A stretch of DNA of 64,000 nucleotides from Odontocerum albicorne. Its lineage: Eukaryota > Arthropoda > Insecta > Trichoptera > Odontoceridae. The position numbers and the translations under genes were made by a program. Below are positions 12,062 through 22,870 of this stretch, piece after piece (within the stretch, counting starts at the first letter, position 1; every line of letters starts with the position of its first letter). The stretch spans positions 317,501 through 381,500 of the forward strand of contig OX463842.1 in the NCBI GenBank assembly GCA_949825065.1, read 5' to 3'. The notes beneath the pieces are model-generated. The model did not search any database and was not told the DNA's origin. It saw only the letters and a program-made list of their open reading frames with translations.

Positions 12062-12230
12062 CTCACAGGTCAGTGGTCAAGTCGTTTGGCTAACGGACCA
12101 AAGTTCCCGTGTTCGATTCCCTTTACTTAATACCAGTTTTGGTACACGACCCAAAAAGGTTGCTCTCTCCTGCTTTGCAGAACTGCATCTAGTGGTATTC
12201 AGGGGTGAAGTTGCAAGTTTCAAGTAACGA
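12062..12230 (+). mobile_element. tRNA-like SINE, third type
   Basis: GGTCAGTGGTCAAGTCG resembles an A box and GTGTTCGATTCCC at about 12112 is a good B box. The downstream body (TTGCTCTCTCCTGCTTTGCAG...) has no second copy in the window, so the family is unconfirmed. Confidence 0.5.
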
Positions 12231-12396
12231 ATTTTTATAGAATTAAAAAAATAATTATAAGTTTTGATGATATTAAAAATACATTATCTTGTGTACCCAT
12301 TATGCACACTGAATTTAAAAAAATTCCATGCTTTGCAACATTTTCAACGGTTTTTTTATATTTTGAATAATTGCATGCATATCATCACAACGTGTT

Positions 12397-12464
12397 TCTT
12401 ACAGGGTAGGCATAGTAGAGGGCGGATCCCTCTTACAGGGTAGGCATAGTAGAGGGCGGATCCC
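12397..12464. repeat. 34-bp direct duplication
   Basis: Two perfect copies of TCTTACAGGGTAGGCATAGT + AGAGGGCGGATCCC at 12397 and 12431. Confidence 0.95.
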
Positions 12465-12567
12465 TCTTTTCTATGCAAGCACACAACTTTCACTCAATCC
12501 AAATTTATACATCCCGTCATTATTACAATACACAATCTTCTATTATTTACATTTCTCACTTGCCTTC

Positions 12568-12955
12568 TTTCAAAATCTGGTTCACTCGATCCATCCACGT
12601 TTCCCTTGATTTATCCGTTTCAAAATCTGGTTCACTCGATCCATCTACGTTTCCCTTGATTTATCCGTTTCAAAATCTCGTTCACTCGATCCATCCACGT
12701 TTCCCTTGATTTATCCGTTTCAAAATCTGGTTCACTCGATCCATCCACGTTTCCCTTGATTTATCCGTTTCAAAATCTGGTTCACTAGATCCATCCACGT
12801 TTCCTTTGATTTATCCGTTTCAAAATCTGGTTCACTCGATCCATCCACGTTTCCCTTGATTTATCCGTTTCAAAATCCGGTTCACTCGATCCATCTACGT
12901 TTCCCTTGATTAATCCGTTTCAAAACCTGGTTCACTCGATTCATCCACGTTTCTG
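12568..12955. repeat. minisatellite, 50-bp unit x 8
   Basis: Unit TTTCAAAATCTGGTTCACTC + GATCCATCCACGTTTCCCTTGATTTATCCG; starts at 12568, 12618 and so on. On the minus strand it abuts a retrotransposon RT tail at 12956-13032, and the unit reads as a variant of the basic-RGRP-like/RVNQVLKR part of that tail, so it seems to have grown from it. Confidence 0.93.
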
Positions 12956-13032
12956 ACTTACGTATTCGCTTAATCATTCTTTCGTCATGTATACTATCCG
13001 CATGTTCAAACCACTTCGTTTGACATAAAACA
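12956..13032 (-). pseudogene. non-LTR retrotransposon ORF2 C-terminal remnant
   Basis: Minus-strand reading gives KWFEHADSIHDERMIKRIRK, matching the common K/RWFGHV.RM..ERL.KR motif found after the RT thumb in many insect LINEs (compare WFGHVKRMNEGR at 44274). It continues as TWMNRVNQVLKR into the adjoining 50-bp array. Confidence 0.55.
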
Positions 13033-13361
13033 CCCATTTTATCCATGCATTAATTTCGGATATCTCCGTTTCGTTATATTTCATACATTGACACCACAAT
13101 TATTTTACTACTCGCATATCCACAGCATTCGTCTCATTTTCATCCTTCGCCTTCTAAGTCCAAGTTTCACATTCACACGTCAAAGTAGGCACAAAAATAT
13201 TCAACATTTTAATTTTTGTTTCTTTTTACATAGCTCAATTGTCGTACATTACATTAAGCGCTTCGTTTATCTCTCAATCCACCCCATCACACATTTTAGG
13301 AAAACTATTTATTTTTTAAACATTTTTAACCTCATAGTGCTCTTTTTTTTTAAATAATCAA

Positions 13362-13439
13362 TTTTATACAAAGTTTTTATCCCAACGACGAATTATATTT
13401 AAAATAATTCGTCGTTGGGATAAGAGCTTTGTATAAAAA
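13362..13439. repeat. long near-perfect hairpin
   Basis: Arms TTATCCCAACGACGAATTAT and its complement, extended by TATACAAAG on the outer side, with a loop of about 7 nt around 13397-13403 and one 3-nt mismatch. Stem about 33 bp. It could be a pre-miRNA-like fold, an inverted duplication or a tiny MITE; no TSD was found. The minus strand to its right (to about 13560) reads as a fairly protein-like stretch (GTQFDVEQSIAAKKTISRTL), so one arm may be a duplicated bit of an old coding segment. Confidence 0.75.
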
Positions 13440-13560
13440 AAATTTATCTTTAGCTGTCTTGAATTGTTTCACAGTATCATTCATAAGAGTACGTGAGATT
13501 GTTTTTTTTGCAGCAATAGATTGCTCGACATCAAATTGGGTACCAAGCAAAGACAAAATG

Positions 13561-13855
13561 AAGCGGTAAAGGCACATATATACAAGTATGTTAAGGTTAG
13601 CGGAAAAGGCACGCATATTTGTTCAGGTAAGCGGTAAATGCACATATATACGAGTATGTTAAGGTAAGCGGTAAAGGCATACATATATGTTAAGGTAAAC
13701 GGTAAAGGCACACGTATTTGTTAAGGTAAGCGGTAAAGGCAGATATATATTTTATACAATATGTAAAGGTTACCGTTAACAGCACACGTATACATGTATA
13801 TTAAGTTAAGCGGTAAAGGCACATATACCTAATATGTTAAGGTCATCGAAAAGAA
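13561..13855. repeat. diverged minisatellite, about 28-38-bp unit x 8
   Basis: Core AAGCGGTAAAGGCACATATA followed by a variable part and GTTAAGGT. Units differ in length; one contains ATACGAGTAT at 13648 and a neighbour has ATACAAGTAT. Confidence 0.85.
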
Positions 13856-14379
13856 AATATATTTGAGAAAGAAGCGTTTCATATAAAAGCAAAAAGCATT
13901 TAATTTTTGGTGGCGTGGTGAACCATTTACATGAATGTGTTAGAACGACATGAGCAGTACTGTCACAAGTCATCTTAAAGGTAAATGTTTCACACGCATT
14001 GCACTACTTACTTATATGTATAGGTACACTTGTATGTACTCGTAGATATGGAACGGATTGCGGTTCCAAATCAGTGATTATTCTGTGTCCGGTCCGGTCC
14101 GGTCCAGCCCTCAGGATGTCGCCCCGCCAACATCCCGCCGCAGCCGCAGTCGCAAAGGAAACACTTCATTATTTGATGCTGACTTAACTGACTTACTGGT
14201 TCTCTGATAACTTTTCTTTGGTACATACTCGTATCAGTAGAAACGTTTCATTATATTCATCTATCAAAGGAAAAAAAACAACATAATTTCGTAATGAGTT
14301 ATTTTGAAACGCCTTCAACTCTAACATATAGTAATAGTGCGACGGCAAATTTTGTTGTTTTATAATTTCGTTGATTACA

Positions 14380-14380
<1 letters not shown>
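13856..14380. other. intergenic, nothing recognised
   Basis: Contains three copies of GGTCC in GTCCGGTCCGGTCCGGTCC (about 14088) and two isolated TACTCGTA sites (14037, 14226). Confidence 0.35.

Positions 14381-14450
<70 letters not shown>
14381..14450. repeat. (TA)35 microsatellite
   Basis: Pure TA dinucleotide run of 70 bp. Confidence 0.98.
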
Positions 14451-14451
<1 letters not shown>

Positions 14452-14500
14452 CCTGATGGGTTTATTGCCATATGGCAATTTCTGCCATATATGGTATACA
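14451..14500 (-). mobile_element. LINE/SINE-A 3' tail fragment
   Basis: CCTGATGGGTTTATTGCCATATGGCAATTTC is the reverse of the tail at position 1 and of the SINE-A 3' part. Confidence 0.6.
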
Positions 14501-14850
14501 TACATACCATCACACCGTACACCTATCGGGATAGATAGGGAGGAGAAAGCGCCAGACTTTCCTATCGCGATACAAATCCTACGTCTCTTCTCCATCCATA
14601 TACCTTCTCGTGTGGCTCGTACGATTTCTCAAACTTTTTACATTTCCTTCTTTTATAATATCATATACTTGATCCAGCCATACTTTCTTTGGTTTTTGTT
14701 CTACGACGCATTTTACTGAAATTTGCAATGTGTATATACTTTTTAAGCATTTCTTTCTTCATTCGTTCCACATGCTCAAACCTGCTATTGACATGGCAGA
14801 TTTCGATACTGCGTAACTCGAACATGTTTTTTAGTGGCCTCTTCACTAGG
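14500..14850 (-). pseudogene. non-LTR retrotransposon 3' end with ORF2 remnant
   Basis: Minus-strand frame from about 14846 gives SRFEHVERMKKEMLKKYIH and a basic RRRTKTK stretch, the usual RT-tail motif, followed by the 3' end shared with 28905, 30285, 42245 and 44450 (TCGTACGATTTCTC and a GGGAGGAGAAAGCGCCAGAC type block). Truncated at the 5' side and with stops. Confidence 0.65.
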
Positions 14851-15837
14851 CAGGTTTTGATGCAGCGTAGCTCGAATTTATATTAATGTTTTAGTGACTT
14901 AGATATCCCTCGTAACTTTTCTATCGCCTGAGAAAAGACTATTTATTCAGCAGACTAAGTCTCTGCCAAACAACCAGAAAAGTGTTCAACATGCCAAATC
15001 AACGATTCGAAAGTATTGAGGGGTACCATACTCGTACAAATGAATGAATGTAAAAAATCAGAAAATACATCGTAAATATGAAATTTAATACACCGCTCGG
15101 TTTCCTTGATTTAGCCTCCAGCGTCACCACAGTCTCTATTTTTATTTTCAATTTAAAATTGTCTATTAGTTAGCGTGCTCATCTTAGCACCCAAACGTTA
15201 CGGGTTCGACTTACAATGAATTTACATCTAACAAGGCTACGGTGATAACCAATAGAAACTCCTTCAACTCCTATTTTTTAAAATAATTTATTTTCCAGTG
15301 CCTCACTGTCTCTCTTGCCCCTCGTCACTACACTTGTGTTGACCCCTGCGATATCTGCAGTGAACAGTGGCATGTTGATATCTAACCAATTTCAGTCAGG
15401 GTTCCCAAAAATTAAGGAAATAGTGACTCCCCACTTTATATTGTGCCTTTTATTATATTCGTGACGGGTACAGAAACGCCGTAATGAACTGCTTTTCAGA
15501 TACAGACACAAAATTCCCCAACACATTATTATCAGCCAATAGGGGGTAGAGCTGGACCACGAACAATGACGAGGGCCCGGGAGGACAATCTCAACAGGGT
15601 CAATAAATTTTCATTCATTTCATTTCTAAACTTTTAATTTTTTTACCTTAAATTTTCTATTTTATTCTCCTTCATCTCATTTTTCTTTAGAGCTGTAAAG
15701 TAAAGCTGTGCTTCATGTTTGATGTCTAAATGAGTAGCCCCCTGCAACGCCCCTGAACGTCATATTACATTATAATTATGACACTTACACTCATTTAAAA
15801 TCCGAATATACGAGTACATTAATATAGAATGGAACAG
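14851..15837. other. intergenic, mostly unrecognised
   Basis: Weak tRNA-like match at 15168-15225 (CGGGTTCGACTT as a B box) with no clear A box. Isolated TACGAGTA-type sites at 15029 and 15809. Confidence 0.35.
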
Positions 15838-17085
15838 CCTCAGATGGATGTTCTTTTTCGAGTGATATCCAAAATTGAAACAATGATTGCATTTTATGTC
15901 TGGACACCAGAGTGACATCAGAAGACAACTCGATCAGCATTTTATGTCTGGACACCAGAGTGACATCAGAAGACAACTCGATCAGCATTTTATGTCTGGA
16001 CACCAGAGTGACATCAGAAGACAACTCGATCAGCATTTTATGTCTGGACACCAGAGTGACATCAGAAGACAACTCGATCAGCATTTTATGTCTGGACACC
16101 AGAGTGACATCAGAAGACAACTCGATCAGCATTTTATGTCTGGACACCAGAGTGACATCAGAAGACAACTCGATCAGCATTTTATTCACGAGGATTAAGT
16201 GCACGTGACTTTATATCTTTCAAGAAGGGATTATTAATCCAGAAGTTACCTTTACGAAGATCCTCATTTTCAAGGAAATTATTATTAAAGTTTTTAGTAA
16301 ACGCCCTTAAATGTTGACTTATTATGTTGAACATGACTTTCTGGTTGACATCAGCAGTAATCGAAAATTCTCCCAAAAGTGGAAACATTTCTAAATATTC
16401 CTCTTGTACGTGACTATCGAAAAGAGCTAGTTTTTTAATACGACCATTTTATTTCTCAGTGTAAAAAAATTTGTGCAAGACCCCTGAAGAAAAATATTAA
16501 GTTCGTTAAGAAGGCTAAACATGTCCGCCATATACGCAACCTTAGCCATCCATTCCTCATTCAATAAAGGTTTTTACTAGATCAGATTTTTGATCTCGTA
16601 GAAACTGCTTTACTTTTTGAAAAGCCTCGCAAGAACCCTTCATCTCGATACTCACCTCACAGCTGTATGGAGAAGAAGATTTTGGTGGAGTTCATAATTT
16701 CACACAGAGTCGTGAACAACCTCGAGTTCATAGCTCGATAACGAATTTTATTAATGATCTTCACCGCGTCATTCCTCAAAGTGTTTAGTTCAGTAGAAAG
16801 CTTCTTTTCAGCTAGGTGCTCCCGGTGAATTATAGAGTGGGTGGACAAAACTTCTGGCTTGTGCGACTTCCTTTAATGTTTGCAACCACTCCTGTGTGAC
16901 GTCTAGTCATACTCTCAACACCGTCCGTACATACTCCGACGCATTTGTTCCATTCTAAGTCCTGCGCTCAAAAACACTCATCAAGAACATCACACATTTC
17001 TCAACTAGTGTTCCGTTCAGCTAAGTCAAGGCAACAAAGAAGTTTTTCCGTTAAGTCTTCATCTTCACTTTTAACCCTACCATTT
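15838..17085 (-). pseudogene. hAT transposase (GTF2IRD2/ZBED-like), degraded
   Basis: hAT enzymes excise and insert DNA with 8-bp duplications. Reading minus from about 17080: EDLTEKLLCCLDLAERNT, then KCVGVCTDGVESMTRRHTG with the conserved catalytic Asp of the CTDG motif, then STHSIIHREHLAEKKLSTEL and RAMNSRLF, then a degraded HTAVR..SR block, MFPLLGEFSITADVNQ, and finally SLFQFWISLEKEHP near 15840, the start of the hAT dimerisation region. Several frameshifts and stops break it. The N-terminal zinc-finger part is missing; the sequence ends against a tandem array at 17121. A 48-bp in-frame array (15890-16185) is inserted by duplication of its own codons. It is clearly a dead copy. Confidence 0.85.
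15890..16185. repeat. 48-bp tandem array x 6.2, inside hAT coding sequence
   Basis: Six copies of CATTTTATGTCTGGACACCA + GAGTGACATCAGAAGACAACTCGATCAG with no differences I can see, starts every 48 bp from 15890 to 16178. On the minus strand each encodes MLIELSSDVTLVSRHK, and the last copy leads straight into the transposase text QSLFQFW. LIELSSD..L fits the family sequence at this position, so the array is an amplified native segment. Confidence 0.97.
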
Positions 17086-17120
17086 TAATTTCTCCTTAAT
17101 CGAGACAAGGAAACTAAAAA

Positions 17121-17490
17121 GTATACAATGAGTAGAAACACACAAGGCACTAGAATACAAGAATATACAATTTGTCTATCTAGTAACAAATTTACAGAAT
17201 TTGCAAAATACGAGTATGTAACAGAGACAAATTGTAATTAAAAAAGTATACAATGAGTAGAAATACACAAGGCATTAGAATACAATTTGTCTATCTAGTA
17301 ACAAATATACAGAATTTGCAAAATATGAGTATGTAACAGAGACAAATCATAATTAAAAAAGTATACAATGAGTAGAAATACACAAGGCATTAGAATACAA
17401 GAATAAACAATTTGTATATCTAGTAACAAATTTACAGAATTTGCAAAATACGAGTATGTAACAGAGACAAATCATAATAAAAAAATAGCA
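17121..17490. repeat. 115-125-bp tandem array x 3
   Basis: GTATACAATGAGTAGAAA starts at 17121, 17246 and 17361 (125 and 115 bp; the second unit lacks AGAATATACA). Each has GCAAAATACGAGTATGTAAC except the middle one, which has ATATGAGTAT. Confidence 0.92.
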
Positions 17491-17545
17491 AGGTTTAAGT
17501 TTTGCATACGTCACAACAATAATATAAACCAGTATATTTCGAAAC

Positions 17546-17665
17546 ATTAGAGATACAAAAACATTAAAAATACAAAAACATTAGAGATACAAAAACATTA
17601 GAGATACAAAAACATCAGAGGTACAAAAACGTTAGATATACAAACACGTTAGAGATACAAAAAGT
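17546..17665. repeat. 17-bp minisatellite x 7
   Basis: ACATTAGAGATACAAAA with substitutions. Confidence 0.92.
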
Positions 17666-17743
17666 CATAAATAACCAAAGATTGCAAAATAATTCACACT
17701 TCTTAAACATTTTCCTTTGCATATATTTTGTCGAAGTGATAAA

Positions 17744-17890
17744 ATATATTTTGATGATGATGTTGTTTGTACACTACAATTAAAGCCGAATGTGCAGCAA
17801 TCGATTATCGGAGTTATATAATATATTTTGATGATGATGTTGTTTGTACACTACAATTAAAGCCGAATGTGCAGCAATCGATTAGTTCGT
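17744..17890. repeat. 77-bp direct duplication
   Basis: ATATATTTTGATGATGATGT starts at 17744 and 17821; the copies agree through GTGCAGCAATCGATTA. Confidence 0.95.
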
Positions 17891-18068
17891 GTCCCCTCAG
17901 TAAGCTATCTGCATTTTTCATACCAAATATGTGTTTTTACGTATGCAGATGCGTAGAAGTATCTTATCTAATAGACGCAGTCACTACCTTCCTATTCTTA
18001 CACTCAACTTGATTTTGATCTTTCGATAGCCGCGGATTCGAGTCTCGAGCTAGAGCATCCTTCTTAAT

Positions 18069-18083
18069 GGGGGGGGGGGGGGG
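18069..18083. repeat. poly(G) run of 15
   Basis: Uninterrupted G15 in AT-rich surroundings; length may be an assembly estimate. Confidence 0.9.
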
Positions 18084-18119
18084 TTGCTTTCTAAATGGCA
18101 CTATATAAATTGTATTTTG

Positions 18120-18186
18120 TTATTTATAATAAGGCATAAACATTGGAGGTTTAACGGCATTGTAATTTGTTTAGTCCAACGCTTTA
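18120..18186. mobile_element. foldback family 1, arm fragment
   Basis: ATAAGGCATAAACATTGGAGGTTTAA..GCATTGTAATTTGTTTAGTCCAAC matches the outer arm of the elements at 49825 and 55341. Confidence 0.55.
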
Positions 18187-18188
18187 AA

Positions 18189-18735
18189 ATACTCCCCTAG
18201 TGTTATTACATAGACTCGTAAAGTGATATGAATACTCCCCTAGTGTTATTACATAGACTCGTAAAGTGATATGAATACTCCCCTAGTGTTATAACATAGA
18301 CTCGTAAAGTGATATGAATACTCCCCTGGTGTTATTACATAGACTCGTAAAGGGATATGAATACTCCCCTGGTGTTATTACATAGACTCGTAAAGTGATA
18401 TGAATACTCCCCTAGTGTTATTACATAGGCTCATAAAGTGATATGAATACTCCCCTAGTGTTATTACATAGACTCGTAAAGGGATATGAATACTCCCCTG
18501 GTGTTATTACATAGACTCGTAAAGTGATATGAATACTCCCCTAGTGTTATTACATAGGCTCGTAAAGTGATATGAATACTCCCCTAGTGTTATTACATAG
18601 ACTCGTAAAGTGATATGAATACTCCCCTACTGTTATTACATAGACTCGTAAAGTGATATGAATACTCCCCTAGTGTTATTACATAGACTCGTAAAGTGAT
18701 ATGAATACTCCCCTACTGTTATTACATGATATGAA
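18189..18735. repeat. minisatellite, 43-bp unit x about 13
   Basis: Unit ATACTCCCCTAGTGTTATTA + CATAGACTCGTAAAGTGATATGA, starts 18189 and 18232. Variants CTGGTG, CTACTG and AGGGATATG are interspersed. Confidence 0.96.
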
Positions 18736-18894
18736 TACAGCTACAATAGTTGATCTATACTAATTTGATATTTGGTGATGGAGACACCATGATTGCCCAT
18801 TGCATGGACCACCAGATGAACCAAGCGATCAATTATTGAAAAACTCGGGTTGTGACGCATCTCTCTGTGATATTTCCAAGAAGAATCTTACATT

Positions 18895-19150
18895 AATTTT
18901 GACTCATAGCGTGAGGGGAGGATGACTGCATTGATGGTCAGGTCGATTCTGTCAGGAAGTGTGAATGGCAAAAAAGAGATGTGGCCGAGCATCCATCGAA
19001 TGGAACGACGAGGTGGAAATACTCGCAGTAACAGGGCGGTCATTTCGGGAGGCGCTACATAGAGCGAGACATCGCTCGTGCTGGAGAGGGATGATTAATG
19101 CCCGTGGAAATATTGTGGATGACCTAGCAGAGGGATTAATGGTTTTCTAG
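18895..19150 (+). pseudogene. non-LTR retrotransposon ORF2 C-terminal remnant
   Basis: Plus frame from 18965 reads RCGRASIEWNDEVEILAVTG then LHRARHRSCWRGMINAR, matching the RGRP..RW.D.V.K.AG...A.DR..WR pattern at the C-terminus of insect LINE polyproteins. Upstream frame is broken. Confidence 0.55.
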
Positions 19151-19630
19151 TATTCTGCATTTAATCTCAAAATTTAATTTCCAAAAACTCGAAAAGATGA
19201 AGACATCTTTTTCATGTAAAGATGCTTGCGAATCTATTTGTATGACTCAGATAATAATGCGAATAAATTGTTTACATTACTTTGTTGTAAAAGTGAATAA
19301 TTCGCAGAAGAAAAAGTATAAAATTTAATAATACGAGTGTAGTGGAACGAGTGAAACTAAAAAGTGTTACAAAACAGATATATTGTTGAAATTTGTAATA
19401 ATACGGGTGTGAAAGGGAAGGAAGACCAATAGTTGGGTAAAGTGAATGCTATGATATTCTGAGAGAATCAAACGTAAGAAGTCTGAGCTATTGTATTGTG
19501 GGAGAGATGTGTGACAGACAGGAAGATGGCGCGATGGTATCTATGTATATATATATGAGTGTAGCTGACCACAAAGAATACCGAATATGGTATTGATATA
19601 AAAAAATAATAAGAATAAATGGTGTATTGT
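19151..19630. other. intergenic, nothing recognised
   Basis: AT-rich; may be 3' UTR of the retroelement before it. Near-dyads ATACGAGTGT (19331) and ATACGGGTGT (19402). Confidence 0.3.
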
Positions 19631-19745
19631 GACATTCGCCTTGCGGTCTACCGGTTCCGATGACAGGATCCTTTGTTAAATAGTGCAGTGTGACATTTGC
19701 CTTGCGGTCCACCGATTCCGATGACATGATCCTTCGTTCAACTTT
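19631..19745. repeat. 61-bp imperfect direct duplication
   Basis: GACATTCGCCTTGCGGTCTA at 19631 and GACATTTGCCTTGCGGTCCA at 19692, continuing through CGATGACAGGATCCTT. Confidence 0.9.
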
Positions 19746-19974
19746 GAGCTGACATTAAGCATTAAGCTTGACCGTTTTGTGAACACGCAGTTAAACTGTT
19801 AGCGTCAACACTGTTGGTAGAGTGTTGGTAAAAATTATGGTTCAGGTTTGGTAATTCGGTGGTGCATGGGTTTTTATCGTATAAAATTTATTATATGCAT
19901 TGAAAGTCTGTTCGCTTCAACTGGTGGCATATTGACTGTAGGTCTGAATCTGGCTTCAAACAAAATTTAACTGT

Positions 19975-20165
19975 CATTTTGAACCGAATTCTCCATAGCA
20001 ATATATGTGACTGGAGACACGGAAAGACTTACGGCAACATAGAAAAAAGGATCTTTAAACGCTTTGGGCATGTTGCAAGAAAGAATATTGAAAGAGTCAA
20101 GCTGGTGATTACGGGGATAAGTAAAGGAAGGTCTCGTACAAGATGGACGGACCAAATATCTTTAT
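19975..20165 (+). pseudogene. non-LTR retrotransposon ORF2 C-terminal remnant
   Basis: Plus frame IFKRFGHVARKNIERVKLVI then GRSRTRWTDQIS, the RFGHV.R and basic RGR.RTRW.DQI motifs of LINE tails. Confidence 0.65.
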
Positions 20166-20339
20166 AAATTCCAAGTTTTCAGTAGATGTGATACACGGGT
20201 GAATAATGAAAAATTGGAGCAGGTTGAGAAATTTCTGCTTTTCGGGTATTATTTCCTCAGTTGATTGAAGAGTTAAGACGGATATCGAATGGCATACAAC
20301 GATAGAAAAAAAGTCAACGGGGCACTATAATATGTATAT

Positions 20340-20760
20340 TTGAACCGGGAGTATTAAAATATGCTAAGATGATAGTCCACGATAGTATTTTGGTGCCGAT
20401 TATTAAGTATGCGAACGGAATAAAGATTTGGAAAAAGACGAATAAATGCTGTAGAAATGCGTGCACTGAGGGAGGGAGAATAGATGGAGGGAGAGAGTTT
20501 AACAGAATACGGAATGAAGCGAGAAAGGATGAATGTGAACTTAAGGTAAATGTGCTGAGTAAGAGATGTAGAAGAGTACGCTGAAATGGTAGGCGGAGAA
20601 GAGGAAGACCAAGGAATATTTGGTTGGATCAAGATAACGATATTCTGAAAATAGAAAATGTAGTGTCAGAGAAATCGTAGAAATTTAATGGATGCGGTAG
20701 AGGCTCAGGATGTGTGTCGAGTTGTCTGGCGTTCTGCCTCCGCTGCCTATCCCTGTACGG
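20340..20760 (+). pseudogene. non-LTR retrotransposon ORF2 C-terminal remnant
   Basis: Plus frame ILVPIIKYANGIKIWKKTNK (cf. PTLLYGSE.W), then RNEARKDECELKVNVLSKRC, a stop, and RRRRGRPRNIWLDQDNDILK. The motif order is that of the RT thumb and tail in LINEs such as the one at 44100. The WFGHV block between them seems to be missing. Confidence 0.65.
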
Positions 20761-21540
20761 AGATGGCGTGGTGGTATGTATGTAGTTTACAATATCTTCT
20801 TTAAGAGGGTATTCTGCTTTAGAGGCGTGGATTTCGGCCGTGCATATTTTACAGTTTGTTTATTGAATTTACAAAAAAAAAATTGAAAAAAAAAATTGAA
20901 AATTTAAGATGTTATCAGTTGTTATATTTTGTAAAAAAAAGAGGGTGAGCTGGTCGACATGATTGGAACCCTTTCGTAAATCTGTAACAAAAATCATACA
21001 CATTTTCTTGATTAAGAAATAAAGTCGGTATTGATGGTATCAAAGAGAAAAAAAAAATCGTAAAATGGCGGCTGTCTGAAAATAAATTTTAAAAATTTAC
21101 CCTTTTTTACAAATGTTTTTAAAAATAGTAAAAAATAATTTTGAATTTTCCAAAACAGGAACGATATAAAAACATTTATCAAAGTTTCATACCGAATTTG
21201 AAGGATAGTTGGATAGAACTTGAGAATTTATGTCAACCAGGTCAAAAAAAATATTTTCGTGAAAAACGCGTTTAAAGTTTTGTGATTATTGTCCGAATCA
21301 TTCCGGTGCGGCGCAATTGCTGACTCATTTATAGCTATAGCTTCGTAAATATTGAGAATTTTTAAATTTATTTTTTCCAAATGTCTAGAGTAGAATACTC
21401 CCTTAAGAGCTGCATTCAACACAACTCAGGACCGGGAAGACCGGAAACACGTGGCGGACCAAGATCAAGTCACGACACTCAGCATTGAGTGCGCGATGAA
21501 AAAGAACAATACAATTCAACACACCTTGAAACAGGTTCAG
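20761..21540. other. intergenic, low-complexity A/T
   Basis: A-rich tracts at 20873-20905 and 21040; nothing else recognised. Confidence 0.35.
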
Positions 21541-21635
21541 AGATATGGTATTTATTTATTTAACACTTTTATTGCAAATACAATTTGGCGGGCTTATTGC
21601 CAGGCGGCAATCTCTTCCAACCAACCAAACTAAAG
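21541..21635 (-). mobile_element. LINE 3' tail with (AAAT)n end
   Basis: Minus reading GGTTGGAAGAGATTGCCGCC..GCAATAAGCCCGCCAAATTG then AATAAAAGTGTTAAATAAATAAATACC. It carries the AATAAA-rich end that SINE-A copies share in part, marking this as the probable LINE version of the tail. Confidence 0.6.
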
Positions 21636-21949
21636 TAAATGAAGCAAGTTAAGTGGTCGCATAAATCATTCAAATGACTATCCATCCCAACGAAATCCAT
21701 AAACATATACGTATTTACTCAAGTAAAGGAAAAAGACAACTTAACTATAAATATTTAAAAAAGATAACTTAAAAACTCAAGAATCTCATTCACATTCTGA
21801 CTATTTCAAGATACTTTTGGAAGTATACTCGTAAGTTAAGATTTTTTAGAATATTTAACAATGAATTATATTGTTATCCCACAAATAACACTAATCCGCG
21901 CTACACGTGTCTTTACCACCCAAACTATTTTAAGTTTTGATTACTAATA

Positions 21950-22140
21950 AATAAATAATAGGTTTATTGATAGCAACATAGTATGTACAGATTATATTTA
22001 AATAACACTTCTAAAACACATAAATTGCAGATAATACATTAAATACAGAAGCTATCAAAAGGTCTGGGCTCATCTAATAGCATCCCCTCGGCCAAGATAC
22101 ACTCCACCAATATAGGGCGAACCCAGCCACGGGGACACCA
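21950..22140 (-). mobile_element. 5'-truncated non-LTR 3' end, copy 1
   Basis: Minus reading ends TGTTGCTATCAATAAACCTA then TATTATTTATTTATT. Its 5' part (GGGTTCGCCCTATATTGG) matches copies at 22141 and 23765. Confidence 0.7.
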
Positions 22141-22375
22141 GATGTTTCTCAGCCCACACCCTTGAACACGTAGAACAAGAATATATAAAAAAAATAAACA
22201 CAGAAAATAAATAGATGACCAAAAAAAAAATACATTCAAGAGAGAAGACACTAAAAGGTCCGGGCTCATCCCACAAACATTTCCCCGGCCGAGATACACC
22301 CCACCAATGTAGGGCGAGCCCGACCGCAAGGGCATCAGGGGGCTTCCATCCCGCACCCCTGCATATCTAGATTAA
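22141..22375 (-). mobile_element. 5'-truncated non-LTR 3' end, copy 2
   Basis: The related block GGGCTCGCCCTACATTGGTG at about 22318 down to GTGTCTTCTCTC near 22245, joined directly to copy 1. The two carry parallel CCGAGGGGA/CCGGGGAAATG stretches, so this may be a dimeric 3' UTR instead of two insertions. Confidence 0.5.
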
Positions 22376-22686
22376 ATAATAAATAGAAAAAAACGTATGG
22401 CAGAAAACAAAATAAAAAAGTAAACCCACATATACCACCTCAGGTTAACTGTCAGCAAGAGCGAGAAAAAAAAAAAGAAAAGAAAAGCCTCAAAGGAGTC
22501 CAAATTGTATTAACCCCTGAAGATGAGTGGCATTGGACTTGAAACTAGTAGGTATTTTTTTTAAGTAGATGAAACAGTGTTTTCATTTTTAATTGTATTT
22601 GAAATTATTATAATTCATTTATTTAAATTGAAATTAGTGACAATATACCACACAGACATTCAATACGGGTAGCCCATAGTAACCTG
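22376..22686. other. intergenic, nothing recognised
   Basis: A-rich; no feature supported. Confidence 0.3.
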
Positions 22687-22718
22687 ACACCTGTCTGACC
22701 TTTAGGTCAGACCGGTGT
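22687..22718. repeat. short hairpin
   Basis: ACACCTGTCTGACC, loop TTTA, GGTCAGACCGGTGT: 13 of 14 positions pair. Confidence 0.7.
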
Positions 22719-22739
22719 TTACACTGCTCTCAACAAACC

Positions 22740-22870
22740 GAAATTATTTCGTCTGAAGAGAGTCTCGGGATAGGAAGTAAAAACATGTGTAAACACGTGT
22801 AGTGGGGATTCATTTAATTATTGGAATAACAAAGTAATTTTTTTTAAAGTTTTAATATGGAGTCTACAAA
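22740..22870 (-). mobile_element. SINE body fragment
   Basis: GGGATAGGAAGTAAAAACATGTG..CACGTGTAGTGGGGATT..AACAACAAAG-like sequence is shared with 51180-51265, where it adjoins a tRNA-like head. The head is missing here. Confidence 0.5.

Noticed and set aside
15887..16208. Plus-strand ORFs across the 48-bp array
   Set aside because: Shadows of the minus-strand transposase repeat; the flanking protein text fits only the minus strand.
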